From Actinocatenispora comari (lineage in GTDB: Bacteria; Actinomycetota; Actinomycetes; Mycobacteriales; Micromonosporaceae): a stretch of DNA of 64,000 nt. The first letter of the stretch is position 1. Each line of letters starts with the position of its first letter. The notes beneath the pieces were generated by a model, which was not told where the DNA came from, searched no databases, and was given only the letters and a program-made list of their open reading frames with translations. The stretch spans positions 1 to 64,000 of the forward strand of contig NZ_BOPO01000019.1 of NCBI RefSeq assembly GCF_017312725.1, written 5' to 3'. A program made the translations under genes and the position numbers. Of the stretch, positions 1 through 8,749 are shown in pieces.

Positions 1-2
1 TC

Positions 3-1667
3 ACGGGCCCGGCGCCGCCCGGGCGCGGGTTGCCGGGCGGGGCCGACGGTGCCGAACCGGCGGCAGCGGACGGCACGGCGCTCGCGGTGCGGGTGGCGGA
101 CGACGCGCGGACCATCGCGTACGCGCTGGACGACGCCTGGCGGTCGGTGCGCCGGTCCCGGCCCCGCCCGTACGCCGGTCGGCGCCGTGCCGGGGGAGTG
201 GGCGGGCCCGGTCGTCGCCCGCTGGACGACGGGGTGGTCGAGCAGGACGGCGAAGTGGTGCTGGCCCGGACGGCGCTGGCGCCCGGCCGGCCGGATCCGG
301 CGCTGCCGTTGCGCGCGGTCGGCGCGGCGGCGCGGGCCGGACTGCCGGTCGCCGCCGCGACGCTGGAATGGCTCGCCACCGCCTGCCCGGCGCCGCCGCA
401 ACCCTGGCCGGAACCGGTGCGGCGGGCGTTCCTGCGGCTGCTCGGCGCCGGCCCCGGGCTGGTGCCGGCCTGGGAGGCGGCCGACCGGTACGGGCTCGTC
501 GCCCGGTGGATCCCGGAGTGGTCGGCGGTGCGCAGCCTGCCGCAGCCGGCGCCGGTGCACCGGCACACCGTCGACCGGCACCTGGTGCAGACCGTGGTGT
601 GCGCGACGGCCGCGGCGCACACGGTGGCCCGGCCCGACCTGCTGCTGACCGCCGCGCTGCTGCACGACGTCGGCAAGGGCAGCAGTACCGACCACGCGGT
701 GGCCGGCGCCGCCCGCGCCGAACGGATCGCCGCCCGGATGGGCTGGCCGCCCGGCGACGTGGCGACGCTGGTACGGCTGGTCCGGTGGCACCTGCTGCTG
801 CCCGAGGTGGCGACCCGGCGCGACCTGTCCGACCCGGTGACGATCGCGGCGGTGGCGGACACGGTCGGGGAGGTGGCGCACCTGGACCTGCTCGCCGCGC
901 TCACCGTCGCCGACGCCACCGCGGCCGGCCCGGTCGCCGCGTCGGCTTGGCGGCTCGGGCTGGTCGACACGCTGGTCCGGCGGGTACGGGCGGCGCTCGC
1001 CACCGGTGCGCTGCCGACCCCGGGTCAGCCGTCGTCCCGGGTGCGCGAGCTGGCCGCCGGCCCGCTGCCGGCCGTCGAGGTCGACCCGGACCGGGTGTCG
1101 GTGGTCGCCCCGGCCGGAACGGACCTGCTCGCCGCGGTCGCCGGCTGTCTCGCCGCGCACCGGCTCACCGTCCTGTCCGCCGACGTCACCGCGCTCCCAC
1201 CGGCGGACCTCCGCACCGGCCCCGCTGCGCTGCGTCCCGCGGACCCGTCCGTCGATGCCGTCCCCGCGGCCGTTGCGGTGGAATGCCGGGTAAATCCGGA
1301 TTTCGGCGCCGCGCCCGAGCCGGGCCGGCTCGCCGCCGAACTGCGTCGGGCGCTGCGCGGCGACCTGCCGGTGGCCGAACGGCTCGCCGCGCGAGAACGC
1401 GGGTACGACCGGGGCGGCCCGGCGGTGACGCCCGCGGTGCTGTGGCACGACGGCGCCGCCTCCGACGCGGTGGTGCTGGAGGTACGGGCCGCCGACCGGA
1501 TCGGCCTGCTGTACCGGCTGGCGCGGGCCATCGCCGCGGCCGGCGGCCGGGTCCGCGCCGCCCGGATCGGTACCCTCGGTGCGGTCGCGGTGGACACCTT
1601 CTACCTGGTCGGCACGGTGGACCGGGCACGGATCGGCGCCGCCGTGACCGCCGCGGCGACCACCTGA
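3..1667 (+). CDS. glnD: [Protein-PII] uridylyltransferase, C-terminal part (5' end outside window)
   Basis: C-terminal portion of the bifunctional enzyme that adds and removes uridylyl groups on the nitrogen-signalling PII protein in the cytoplasm. The frame is open from base 3 to the TGA at 1665-1667, so the N-terminal nucleotidyltransferase domain lies outside the window. Visible are the HD hydrolase domain, with its His-Asp pair at 663-668 in LLHDVGKG and an upstream HTVDRHL motif. Two ACT-like regulatory segments follow, near 1105-1195 and 1468-1617. In actinobacteria glnD typically ends an amtB-glnB-glnD operon just upstream of ffh, which is the next gene here and supports the call. The start codon cannot be seen. 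Confidence 0.93.
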   Translation, partial: TGPAPPGRGLPGGADGAEPAAADGTALAVRVADDARTIAYALDDAWRSVRRSRPRPYAGRRRAGGVGGPGRRPLDDGVVEQDGEVVLARTALAPGRPDPALPLRAVGAAARAGLPVAAATLEWLATACPAPPQPWPEPVRRAFLRLLGAGPGLVPAWEAADRYGLVARWIPEWSAVRSLPQPAPVHRHTVDRHLVQTVVCATAAAHTVARPDLLLTAALLHDVGKGSSTDHAVAGAARAERIAARMGWPPGDVATLVRLVRWHLLLPEVATRRDLSDPVTIAAVADTVGEVAHLDLLAALTVADATAAGPVAASAWRLGLVDTLVRRVRAALATGALPTPGQPSSRVRELAAGPLPAVEVDPDRVSVVAPAGTDLLAAVAGCLAAHRLTVLSADVTALPPADLRTGPAALRPADPSVDAVPAAVAVECRVNPDFGAAPEPGRLAAELRRALRGDLPVAERLAARERGYDRGGPAVTPAVLWHDGAASDAVVLEVRAADRIGLLYRLARAIAAAGGRVRAARIGTLGAVAVDTFYLVGTVDRARIGAAVTAAATT

Positions 1668-1700
1668 GCGAAGCGGTGGGCCCACCTGAACGAAGCGGGG
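1661..1700. repeat. Short direct repeat with central palindrome at the glnD stop
   Basis: CACCTGAGCGAAGCGG at 1661-1676 recurs with one change as CACCTGAACGAAGCGG at 1683-1698. A perfect 12-bp palindrome (GGTGGGCCCACC, 1675-1686) lies at the junction. The first copy overlaps the glnD stop codon. The palindrome could form a small hairpin in the transcript but has no T tract. The rest of the 209-bp glnD-ffh gap contains a TACGCT hexamer at 1801-1806 that could be the -10 of an ffh promoter. Confidence 0.5.
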
Positions 1701-1876
1701 GGCCGCGCCGCCAGGGCGTCGTCGAGCGGGCGTAACGCACCGATTGTGGTACCTGGTCCGGTGCGCCGACCACACGCCAGCGGCTCGCCCGGTCCGCCCG
1801 GTACGCTCGAAGACCGATGCTCGTGGCCCGCCTGCCGGTGGACCTGCCCGCCGACCACAGTTAGAGGACCTTCGAC

Positions 1877-3412
1877 GTGTTCGATTCGCTGACCGAGCGA
1901 CTCTCCGGCATCTTCACCCAGTTGCGCGGCAAGGGCCGGCTGTCCGAGGCCGACATCGACGCCACCGCACGCGAGATCCGGCTGGCGCTGCTGGAGGCCG
2001 ACGTCGCGCTGCCGGTCGTCAAGGAGTTCATCGCCCGGGTCAAGGAGCGGGCCCGCGGCGCCGAGGTGTCCCAGGCGCTCAACCCGGCCCAGCAGGTCAT
2101 CAAGATCGTGCACGAGGAGCTGGTCGGCGTCCTCGGCGGCGAGGAGCGGCGGCTCAACTTCGCCAAGCAGCCGCCGACGGTGATCATGCTCGCCGGCCTG
2201 CAGGGCGCCGGTAAGACCACGCTCGCCGGCAAGCTCGGCCGCTGGCTGCGCGAGCAGGGGCACACCCCGCTGCTGGTCGCGGCCGACCTGCAGCGGCCGA
2301 ACGCGGTCAACCAGCTGCAGATCGTCGGCGAGCGCGCCGGTGTCGAGGTGTACGCGCCGCAGCCCGGCAATGGCGTCGGCGACCCGATCCAGGTCGCCCG
2401 GGACTCGATCGAGCACGCCAAGCGGGTGCAGCGCGACGTGGTCGTCATCGACACCGCCGGCCGGCTCGGCGTGGACGCCGAGATGATGGCGCAGGCCGCC
2501 TCGATCCGCGACGTGACCGACCCGGACGAGGTCCTGTTCGTCATCGACGCGATGATCGGTCAGGACGCGGTGGCCACCGCCGAGGCGTTCCGTGACGGCG
2601 TCGGCATCACCGGCGTCGTACTGTCCAAGCTGGACGGTGATGCCCGCGGTGGCGCGGCGCTGTCGGTCCGGCAGGTCACCGGCCAGCCGATCATGTTCGC
2701 CTCCACCGGCGAGAAGCTGGAAGACTTCGACGTCTTCTACCCGGAGCGGATGGCCTCCCGCATCCTCGGCATGGGCGACGTGCTCACCCTGATCGAGCAG
2801 GCGGAGAAGGTCTTCGAGGCCGACCAGCAGGAGCGGATGACCGCGAAGCTGGTCGGCGGCGAGCAGTTCACCCTGGACGACTTCCTGGAGCAGCTGATCG
2901 CCATCCGCCGGATGGGCCCGATCGGCAACCTGCTGTCGATGATGCCCGGCGCCGGTCAGCTCAAGGACCAGATCGCCGACATCGACGACAAGCACCTCGA
3001 CCGGGTCACCGCGATCATCCGGTCGATGACGCCGGCCGAGCGCGGTACCCCGAAGATCATCAACGGGTCGCGCCGGGTGCGCATCGCGAACGGCTCCGGC
3101 ACCACCGTCACCGACGTGAACCAGCTGCTGGAGCGGTTCACCGAGGCGCAGAAGATGATGAAGCAGATGGGCGGCATGATGGGGCTGCCCGGCCGGCGCA
3201 AGGCGACGAAGTCGCCGAAGAACAAGCGCAAGGGCAAGAAGGGCAAGCAGCAGAACCGGCAGCCGCGGTCGGGTGGCATGCCGGCGCTGCCGCCCGGGCT
3301 CGGCGGCCTGCCCGGTGCCGGCGCCGGCGGTTCGGGCGACGGCAAGGACAACGGCCTGCCGCCCGGCTTCCAGATGCCCAAGATCGACCTGTCCAAGTTC
3401 GGCAAGAAGTAG
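1877..3412 (+). CDS. ffh: Signal recognition particle protein Ffh
   Basis: GTPase subunit of the bacterial signal recognition particle. It binds signal sequences emerging from the ribosome and 4.5S RNA, and docks with FtsY at the membrane. The 511-residue protein has the N-terminal helical bundle, a G domain with Walker A GLQGAGKTT (about residues 107-115), DTAGR and SKLDG motifs, and a methionine-rich M domain (MMKQMGGMMG near 430). A Lys/Arg-rich and then Gly/Pro-rich tail of about 70 residues is longer than in E. coli but common in actinobacteria. The GTG start at 1877 is preceded by a weak AGAGGA Shine-Dalgarno, and the first residues MFDSLTERL match the family. Position after glnD matches the usual actinobacterial order. 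Confidence 0.97.
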   Translation: MFDSLTERLSGIFTQLRGKGRLSEADIDATAREIRLALLEADVALPVVKEFIARVKERARGAEVSQALNPAQQVIKIVHEELVGVLGGEERRLNFAKQPPTVIMLAGLQGAGKTTLAGKLGRWLREQGHTPLLVAADLQRPNAVNQLQIVGERAGVEVYAPQPGNGVGDPIQVARDSIEHAKRVQRDVVVIDTAGRLGVDAEMMAQAASIRDVTDPDEVLFVIDAMIGQDAVATAEAFRDGVGITGVVLSKLDGDARGGAALSVRQVTGQPIMFASTGEKLEDFDVFYPERMASRILGMGDVLTLIEQAEKVFEADQQERMTAKLVGGEQFTLDDFLEQLIAIRRMGPIGNLLSMMPGAGQLKDQIADIDDKHLDRVTAIIRSMTPAERGTPKIINGSRRVRIANGSGTTVTDVNQLLERFTEAQKMMKQMGGMMGLPGRRKATKSPKNKRKGKKGKQQNRQPRSGGMPALPPGLGGLPGAGAGGSGDGKDNGLPPGFQMPKIDLSKFGKK

Positions 3413-3438
3413 CCGGCCCGTGCCGGTCGCCGGGCCGG
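3413..3438 (+). terminator. Hairpin directly after ffh stop
   Basis: CCGGCCCG (3413-3420) pairs perfectly with CGGGCCGG (3431-3438) across a 10-nt loop, starting at the base after the ffh stop codon. There is no T tract, as is usual for high-GC actinobacterial terminators. Confidence 0.5.
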
Positions 3439-3520
3439 TACGAGCCGCGGGTCGCGCCGGAAGCGCGGCCGGGGCGGGTGACGGTGCCGGGTCCGGTTCG
3501 GCGCCGCCCGGGCGGGCCGC

Positions 3521-3526
3521 TACGGT
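3521..3526 (+). promoter_or_regulatory. -10 hexamer of a probable leaderless promoter (amidohydrolase)
   Basis: TACGGT ends 6 nt before the ATG at 3533 and fits TAnnnT. No Shine-Dalgarno lies between it and the start, so the transcript probably begins at the start codon. No convincing -35 is seen. Confidence 0.5.
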
Positions 3527-3532
3527 TCGATC

Positions 3533-4612
3533 ATGGCGCTTCATCTGCGGGGTGTGCTGCTGCCCGACGACCAGGTCCGCGACGTGTGGCTGGTCGGTGA
3601 CCGGGTCACCTTCCAACCGGTACGAGACGCGCAGACGGTGGTGGCCGGCGGCTACCTGATACCGGGGCTGGTGGACGCGCACTGCCACCTGGGCATCGCC
3701 CGCGGCGCGATCCCGGTGACCGACCTGGACACCGCCCGCGCGCTGGCCCGCATCGACCGGGACGCCGGAGTGCTCGCGATGCGCGACGCCGGCTCGCCGC
3801 TGCACTACCCGCAGCTGGAGGACGAGCCCGACCTGCCCCGGCTGGTGCGGGCCGGCCGGCACCTCGCGCCGCCGAAGCGGTACCTGCGGGGCGTCGCGCA
3901 GGAGGTCTCCGCGGCCGAGCTGCCCGCGGCGGCGGCCGAGCAGGCCCGGCTCGGCGGCGGCTGGATCAAGCTGGTCGGCGACTGGATCGACCGCGGCGCG
4001 GGCGATCTCGGGCCGACCTTCGATGAGGCGAGCGTGGCGGCGGCGGTCGACGCGGCGCACGCGGCCGGCGCCCGGGTCGCGGTGCACACCTTCAGCGAGC
4101 AGGCGGTCGAGTTCCTGGTGCGCTGCGGCGTCGACTCGGTCGAGCACGGTACCGGGCTGTCCGAGGGGTTGCTGGACGAGATGGCCCGGCGCGGCACCGC
4201 GCTGGTGCCCACGATGATCAACGTCGCCACGTTCGACGACATCGCGGCGCAGGCCGAGCCGAAGTTTCCCAGCTACGCCGACCACATGCGGCGGCTCAAG
4301 CAGAACTTCCCGCGGCTGGTCGGCGCCGCGGTGGACGCCGGCGTCCCGGTCTACGTCGGTACCGACGCCGGCGGCGGCATCGACCACGGTCTCGCCGCCG
4401 AGGAGATGCTGCTGCTGCACGAGCAGGCCGGGATGGCGCCGATCGACGTGCTGGCCGCCGCCTCCTGGCGGGCCCGGGAGTGGCTCGGCGTGCCCGGCCT
4501 GGTCGAGGGCGGCCTCGCCGACGTCGTGGTGTACGACCGGGATCCGCGCACCGATCTGACCGTGGTCCGCGAGCCGTCCCGGATCGTCCTGCGCGGCCGC
4601 ATCCTCCGCTGA
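3533..4612 (+). CDS. Amidohydrolase family protein
   Basis: Predicted metal-dependent hydrolase of the amidohydrolase superfamily (imidazolonepropionase/prolidase-like branch), 359 residues, cytoplasmic, substrate unknown. The N-terminal beta-sandwich leads into the metal motif VDAHCHLG (about residues 47-54). Further candidate ligands are His in VAVHTFSEQA, His in SVEHGTG, and the catalytic Asp in GTDAGGG (about 281). The C-terminal strand segment LADVVVYDRDPRTDL is typical of the family. A leaderless-type TACGGT sits 6 nt before the ATG. M. tuberculosis also carries an amidohydrolase (Rv2913c) close to ffh, so this may be a conserved neighbour. It stands alone between the ffh terminator and its own promoter. 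Confidence 0.85.
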   Translation: MALHLRGVLLPDDQVRDVWLVGDRVTFQPVRDAQTVVAGGYLIPGLVDAHCHLGIARGAIPVTDLDTARALARIDRDAGVLAMRDAGSPLHYPQLEDEPDLPRLVRAGRHLAPPKRYLRGVAQEVSAAELPAAAAEQARLGGGWIKLVGDWIDRGAGDLGPTFDEASVAAAVDAAHAAGARVAVHTFSEQAVEFLVRCGVDSVEHGTGLSEGLLDEMARRGTALVPTMINVATFDDIAAQAEPKFPSYADHMRRLKQNFPRLVGAAVDAGVPVYVGTDAGGGIDHGLAAEEMLLLHEQAGMAPIDVLAAASWRAREWLGVPGLVEGGLADVVVYDRDPRTDLTVVREPSRIVLRGRILR

Positions 4613-4624
4613 CGCACCGCCTAC

Positions 4625-4653
4625 CTGACGGCAGCCGATCCCAGGACTAGGGT
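4625..4653 (+). promoter_or_regulatory. Candidate promoter for the molybdopterin oxidoreductase gene
   Basis: CTGACG at 4625-4630 and TAGGGT at 4648-4653 are separated by 17 bp, a good fit to a housekeeping sigma consensus. A leader of about 35 nt with an AGGGAGG Shine-Dalgarno then precedes the ATG at 4697. Confidence 0.5.
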
Positions 4654-4696
4654 CGGTGGCACGGACGGGGACACGTTCGGCAGGGAGGCGGTTGCG

Positions 4697-6964
4697 ATGG
4701 CGAGCAGGGCGCCACGGTCCGATCGCGGCGACGAGCACCTGGCCGTCTCGCCGCCGAAGCGGGCCGCCGCCGGGGTCGGCGGCATCGCGCACGGGCTGTC
4801 CGCGGCGCTGCGCCAGATGGGCGTGGCCCGCAGCACCCGCACGCTGCTCGCGATCAACCAGGACGGCGGGTTCGACTGCCCGGGTTGCGCCTGGCCCGAG
4901 CCGGGGCACAAGCACACCGCCGAGTTCTGCGAGAACGGCGCGAAGGCGGTCGCCGAGGAGGCGACACTGCGCCGGGTGGGGCCGGAGTTCTTCGCCGCGC
5001 ACCCGATCTCGCAGCTCGCCACCCGTTCCGACCACTGGCTCGGCCAGCAGGGCCGGCTCACGCATCCGATGGTGCGCCGGCCCGGCTCCGACTCGTACGA
5101 GCCGATCGACTGGGACGCGGCCTACGCGCTGATCGCCGACCACCTGCGCGACCTCGCCAGCCCGGACGAGGCGATCTTCTACACGTCCGGGCGCACCAGC
5201 AACGAGGCGGCGTTCTGCTACCAGCTGTTCGCCCGCGCGTTCGGCACCAACAACATGCCGGACTGCTCGAACATGTGCCACGAGTCCTCCGGTACCGCGC
5301 TGACCGAGACGATCGGGGTGGGCAAGGGGTCGGTGAGCATCGACGACGTCGAGCACGCCGACCTGCTGGTGATCGTGGGCCAGAACCCGGGTACCAACCA
5401 TCCGCGGATGCTGACCGCGCTGGAGCACGCGAAGCACAACGGCGCGCGGATCATCGCGATCAACCCGCTGCCCGAGGCGGGCCTGATCACCTTCCGCAAT
5501 CCGCAGCGGCCCAGCGGCATCGTCGGCTCCGGTACCCCGCTGGCCGACCAGTTCCTGCAGGTCAAGCTGGGGGGTGACCTGGCGCTGTTCGCCGCGTTCG
5601 GGTCCCTGCTCGCGGGCCGCGCCGAGGTGCTGGACCGCGACTTCGTCGACCGGTACACCGAGGGGTTCGAGGAGTACCGGACGGCCCGGCGCGAGGTCGA
5701 CTGGGCCACGGTGACCGAGGCGACCGGGCTGACCAGGGACGAGATCGAGCGCGCCGCGGACGCGCTGGCGAGCGCCGAGCGCAGCATCGTGTGCTGGGCG
5801 ATGGGCATCACCCAGCACACCGAGGCGGTCGCCACCATCCGCGAGATCGTGAACGTGCAGCTGCTGCGCGGCATGATCGGCAAGCCGGGGGCCGGGTTGT
5901 GCCCGGTGCGCGGCCACTCCAACGTCCAGGGTGACCGCACCATGGGCATCTGGGAGAAGCTGCCGCCCTGGGCGCCGAAGCTGACGGAGCGGTTCGGCAT
6001 CGAGGTGCCGCAGCGGGTCGGGTACGACACGGTCGAGGCGATCCGCGCGATGCGGGACGGCAGGGCGAGCGTGTTCATGGCGCTGGGCGGCAACTTCGCC
6101 GCGGCCACCCCGGACACCGCGGTGACCGAGCAGGCGCTGCGCAACTGCGCGCTGACGGTGCACGTGTCGACCAAGCTGAACCGCTCGCACCTGGTGCCCG
6201 GCGCCACCTCGCTGATCCTGCCGACGCTGGGCCGCACCGACAGCGACATCCAGATCGGTGGCCGGCAGCGGGTCAGCGTGGAGGACTCGATGAGCTGCGT
6301 GCACGCCTCGACCGGACGGCTGGCCCCGGCGTCCGACGAGCTGCGCAGCGAGGTCGCGATCGTCTGCCAGCTGGCCCGCGCGGTGCTCGGCGACGAGCTG
6401 CCGTGGCGCGACTTCACCGACGACTACCGGATCGTCCGGGCGGCGATCGCGGCGATCGTGCCGGGCTTCGAGGACTACGAGGCGCGGCTGGATGCGCCGG
6501 GCGGGTTCGTGCTGCCGCACCCGCCGCGCGACTCGCGCACGTTCGGCACCCCGAGCGGGAAGGCCCGGTTCACCGTCAACGAGATCAGCTTCCCGACGGT
6601 ACCGGCGGGCCGGTTGCTGCTGCAGACGGTGCGCAGCCACGACCAGTACAACACCACGATCTACGGGCGGGACGACCGTTACCGCGGCATCCACGACGGG
6701 CGCCGGGTGGTGTTCGTGCACCCGGACGACCTGGCCGAGCTGGGCGTCGCGGACGCGTCCACGGTGGACCTCGTCAGCGAGTGGACCGACGGGGTGGACC
6801 GGCGGGCGCCGGGCTTCCGGGTGGTGGCGTACCCGACCGCGCGCGGCTGCGCGGCCGCGTACTTCCCGGAGACCAACGTGCTGGTGCCGCTGGACTCCAC
6901 CGCGAAGGGCTCGAACACGCCCACCTCCAAGGCGATCGTGGTCCGGCTGGAACCCGCGACCTGA
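4697..6964 (+). CDS. FdhF/YdeP family molybdopterin oxidoreductase
   Basis: Predicted molybdopterin-dependent oxidoreductase of the FdhF/YdeP (formate dehydrogenase alpha-like) family, 755 residues. Family features seen are a cysteine pair in GFDCPGCAWP near residue 60, the stretch DCSNMCHESS near 190, the cofactor-binding segment GQNPGTNHPRM, GHSNVQGDRTMG near 415, and a C-terminal molydopterin dinucleotide-binding domain ending in SNTPTSKAI. YdeP-type proteins lack the classical N-terminal 4Fe-4S motif of true formate dehydrogenases, and the electron acceptor is unknown. The gene has its own promoter and an AGGGAGG ribosome site. No fdhD or cofactor-synthesis gene lies beside it. In M. tuberculosis the related fdhF sits between DUF2469 and yraN, so its place after ffh here is different. 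Confidence 0.9.
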   Translation: MASRAPRSDRGDEHLAVSPPKRAAAGVGGIAHGLSAALRQMGVARSTRTLLAINQDGGFDCPGCAWPEPGHKHTAEFCENGAKAVAEEATLRRVGPEFFAAHPISQLATRSDHWLGQQGRLTHPMVRRPGSDSYEPIDWDAAYALIADHLRDLASPDEAIFYTSGRTSNEAAFCYQLFARAFGTNNMPDCSNMCHESSGTALTETIGVGKGSVSIDDVEHADLLVIVGQNPGTNHPRMLTALEHAKHNGARIIAINPLPEAGLITFRNPQRPSGIVGSGTPLADQFLQVKLGGDLALFAAFGSLLAGRAEVLDRDFVDRYTEGFEEYRTARREVDWATVTEATGLTRDEIERAADALASAERSIVCWAMGITQHTEAVATIREIVNVQLLRGMIGKPGAGLCPVRGHSNVQGDRTMGIWEKLPPWAPKLTERFGIEVPQRVGYDTVEAIRAMRDGRASVFMALGGNFAAATPDTAVTEQALRNCALTVHVSTKLNRSHLVPGATSLILPTLGRTDSDIQIGGRQRVSVEDSMSCVHASTGRLAPASDELRSEVAIVCQLARAVLGDELPWRDFTDDYRIVRAAIAAIVPGFEDYEARLDAPGGFVLPHPPRDSRTFGTPSGKARFTVNEISFPTVPAGRLLLQTVRSHDQYNTTIYGRDDRYRGIHDGRRVVFVHPDDLAELGVADASTVDLVSEWTDGVDRRAPGFRVVAYPTARGCAAAYFPETNVLVPLDSTAKGSNTPTSKAIVVRLEPAT

Positions 6965-7061
6965 CCGCCGCCCGTTTCCGGGGCGGTGCCCGCCGGTGCG
7001 GCACTGCGTCGCGGGCCGGTGGGCGGCGAGCGTGGCGCCGGCCGCGCCGACGCCCGGGAGG

Positions 7062-8084
7062 TCAGCGGGTGCGACGCCAGTACCAGCGGGCGGCGACGGC
7101 GAGGCTCACGCCGTAGGCGGCGAAGGCGCCGAGGCCGATCCAGCTGACCAGCAGCGCGTCCGCGGCGGTCGGCAGCTCACCGCGGGCGACCGGGACGACG
7201 CCCGCGGTGGCGAGGGTCAGGTCGGCCACCCCGACCACCCCGTACGGTGCGAGGGTGGCCGTGCCGAGCAACGCCGGCACCAGCAGCACGAGTCGGGGCA
7301 CCCGCCGGCCGCGCAGCAGCGGTACCCAGCGGGGGAACACCCGGCCCCACGGCCGGACCAGCGCGAACAGCAACAGTACGCCGAGCGCGGCGAGCAGTGC
7401 GGTGGCGTCCAGCCCGTACGACTCCAGGGTGAGCCACAGGCCGGACGCACCGTTGCGGGAAGCGATCGCGAGCATCCGCGCGCCGCTGATCCCGGCGAAC
7501 GTCCCGCCGAGCGCCCACACCGTCTTCATCACCGCGTACGGCAGGAAGGCCGCGGCGCCGGCGTACGCGGCGAGTCGGACCGGCAGCGGGGGCTCCGCGC
7601 CGACCGGCCCGACCCGCGCGCCGGAACGGGCGGCGGCGCCGAGCACCGCCACGCCGACCATGCCGACCGCGTGCGCCACCGCGGCGGGTGCGCTGTCCAC
7701 CCGTTGCGCCACCGCGAGCGTGATCACGTCCATCAGCAGCCCGAAGGCGGTGACCACGGACAGCCCGCAGCACACCGCGTAGCACCGGCGGACGGCACGT
7801 CCGGTGGCCGCGCCGCGGTCGGTCAGCGCGGTCAGCGCCGCCGCCGCGGCGACCGCGATCGGGTACCAGTTCAGGGCGACCGGCAGCGGATCGGCGGCCC
7901 GGGCGAACAGCGCGGTGCCGGTCACCAGCCCGGCCACGCCCAGCCCGCCGGACAGGATCGCCCAGCCGAGCACCGCCCGCCGCGGCCAGCTCGCCCGGTA
8001 TCCGTTGGGGTGCGGGGGATCGAGCGGGACCGTCGGTATCGTGTCGGAGGGCCCGCCGTCGTCGGGTCCGGCTGATCGATGCAT
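7062..8084 (-). CDS. Polytopic membrane protein, function unknown
   Basis: I do not recognise a family. The 340-residue product is hydrophobic, with about eight predicted membrane segments, for example VLGWAILSGGLGVAGLVTG, CCGLSVVTAFGLLMDVITLA, ALLAALGVLLLFALV and VSWIGLGAFAAYGVSLAVA. The cytoplasmic-looking N terminus MHRSAGPDDGG is polar. An Arg-rich loop (LLRGRRVPR) precedes the seventh segment and an Arg-rich tail WYWRRTR ends the protein. It is divergent from the P-loop kinase gene, with 79 bp between the start codons. The ATG at 8084 is the first that leaves the hydrophobic part intact, but no strong Shine-Dalgarno is visible, so the start is uncertain. Confidence 0.7.
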   Translation of the reverse strand: MHRSAGPDDGGPSDTIPTVPLDPPHPNGYRASWPRRAVLGWAILSGGLGVAGLVTGTALFARAADPLPVALNWYPIAVAAAAALTALTDRGAATGRAVRRCYAVCCGLSVVTAFGLLMDVITLAVAQRVDSAPAAVAHAVGMVGVAVLGAAARSGARVGPVGAEPPLPVRLAAYAGAAAFLPYAVMKTVWALGGTFAGISGARMLAIASRNGASGLWLTLESYGLDATALLAALGVLLLFALVRPWGRVFPRWVPLLRGRRVPRLVLLVPALLGTATLAPYGVVGVADLTLATAGVVPVARGELPTAADALLVSWIGLGAFAAYGVSLAVAARWYWRRTR

Positions 8085-8163
8085 GGCAACACCGTCGCAG
8101 CGGCGGCCGGGTCGGGCGTCCCTCGCGGCGCGGAGCGCGCTCACTCGTACGGGGGTGGCAGGC

Positions 8164-8706
8164 ATGCCGGAGCGCACGGTGATCCTGGTCAACGGGCTGT
8201 CCGGGGCGGGCAAGTCCACCCTGGCCCGCCGGCTGGCCGAGGCGCTGCGGCTCCCGCTGTACGGCAAGGACGTGCTGAAGGAGACGCTCGCCGACCACCT
8301 CGACGACCCGGCGTACCTCACCGACGGCCCGGCCGCGCGCCGGCTCGGCGCGGCCGCGTCCGAGGCGATGTGGGCGCTGCTCGCGGACGCGTACGGCGGT
8401 GCGGTGCTGGAGAGCACCTGGCTGGGCGTACGAGACCTGGCCGCCGCCGGCCTGTCCCGCGCCGGCGTGACCCGCCCGCTGGAGATCTGGTGCGACGTCC
8501 CGGTCGAGCTGGCCCGGCGCCGGGCGCTCGACCGGTCGCCGCGGCACCCGGTGCACGTCGGCGAGCCGCACGGCGACGAGCGCTGGGCGTACTGGGCGCG
8601 TACCGCGCGGCCGCTCGCCCTCGGCCCGGTCCTGCGGGTGGACACCACCGGTGCCGTCGATCTTCGCCCCGTCGTCGCCTGGATCCGGCAGGGCGGCAGC
8701 GGGTAA
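8164..8706 (+). CDS. P-loop kinase-like ATPase
   Basis: Small cytoplasmic P-loop protein of 180 residues resembling the AAA_33 / chloramphenicol phosphotransferase / gluconokinase-like kinases. Walker A is GLSGAGKST at about residues 11-19, directly after the first beta strand TVILVN. Other visible elements are YGKDVLKETLAD (phosphate-acceptor region), GAVLESTWLG and a lid-like stretch VELARRRALDRSPRHP. The family phosphorylates small molecules; the substrate cannot be told from sequence. The ATG at 8164 starts MPERTVILVNG at the right distance from the P-loop. An open frame extends further upstream, but it is shadowed by the divergent membrane-protein gene, so the internal ATG is preferred. 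Confidence 0.8.
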   Translation: MPERTVILVNGLSGAGKSTLARRLAEALRLPLYGKDVLKETLADHLDDPAYLTDGPAARRLGAAASEAMWALLADAYGGAVLESTWLGVRDLAAAGLSRAGVTRPLEIWCDVPVELARRRALDRSPRHPVHVGEPHGDERWAYWARTARPLALGPVLRVDTTGAVDLRPVVAWIRQGGSG

Positions 8707-8749
8707 ACGAGCCGGCGGGGCGCGGACCGGTCGGCGGGTGGCGACCGGG

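Noticed and set aside
1668-1876. SRP RNA or a tRNA gene near ffh
   Set aside because: No cloverleaf or SRP Alu/S-domain helices were recognised; only a short repeat and a possible promoter.
1601-6721. A very long open frame on the minus strand antisense to ffh, the amidohydrolase and the oxidoreductase
   Set aside because: The plus-strand genes have clear family motifs; the antisense frame is His/Arg/Gly-rich without motifs and results from high GC.
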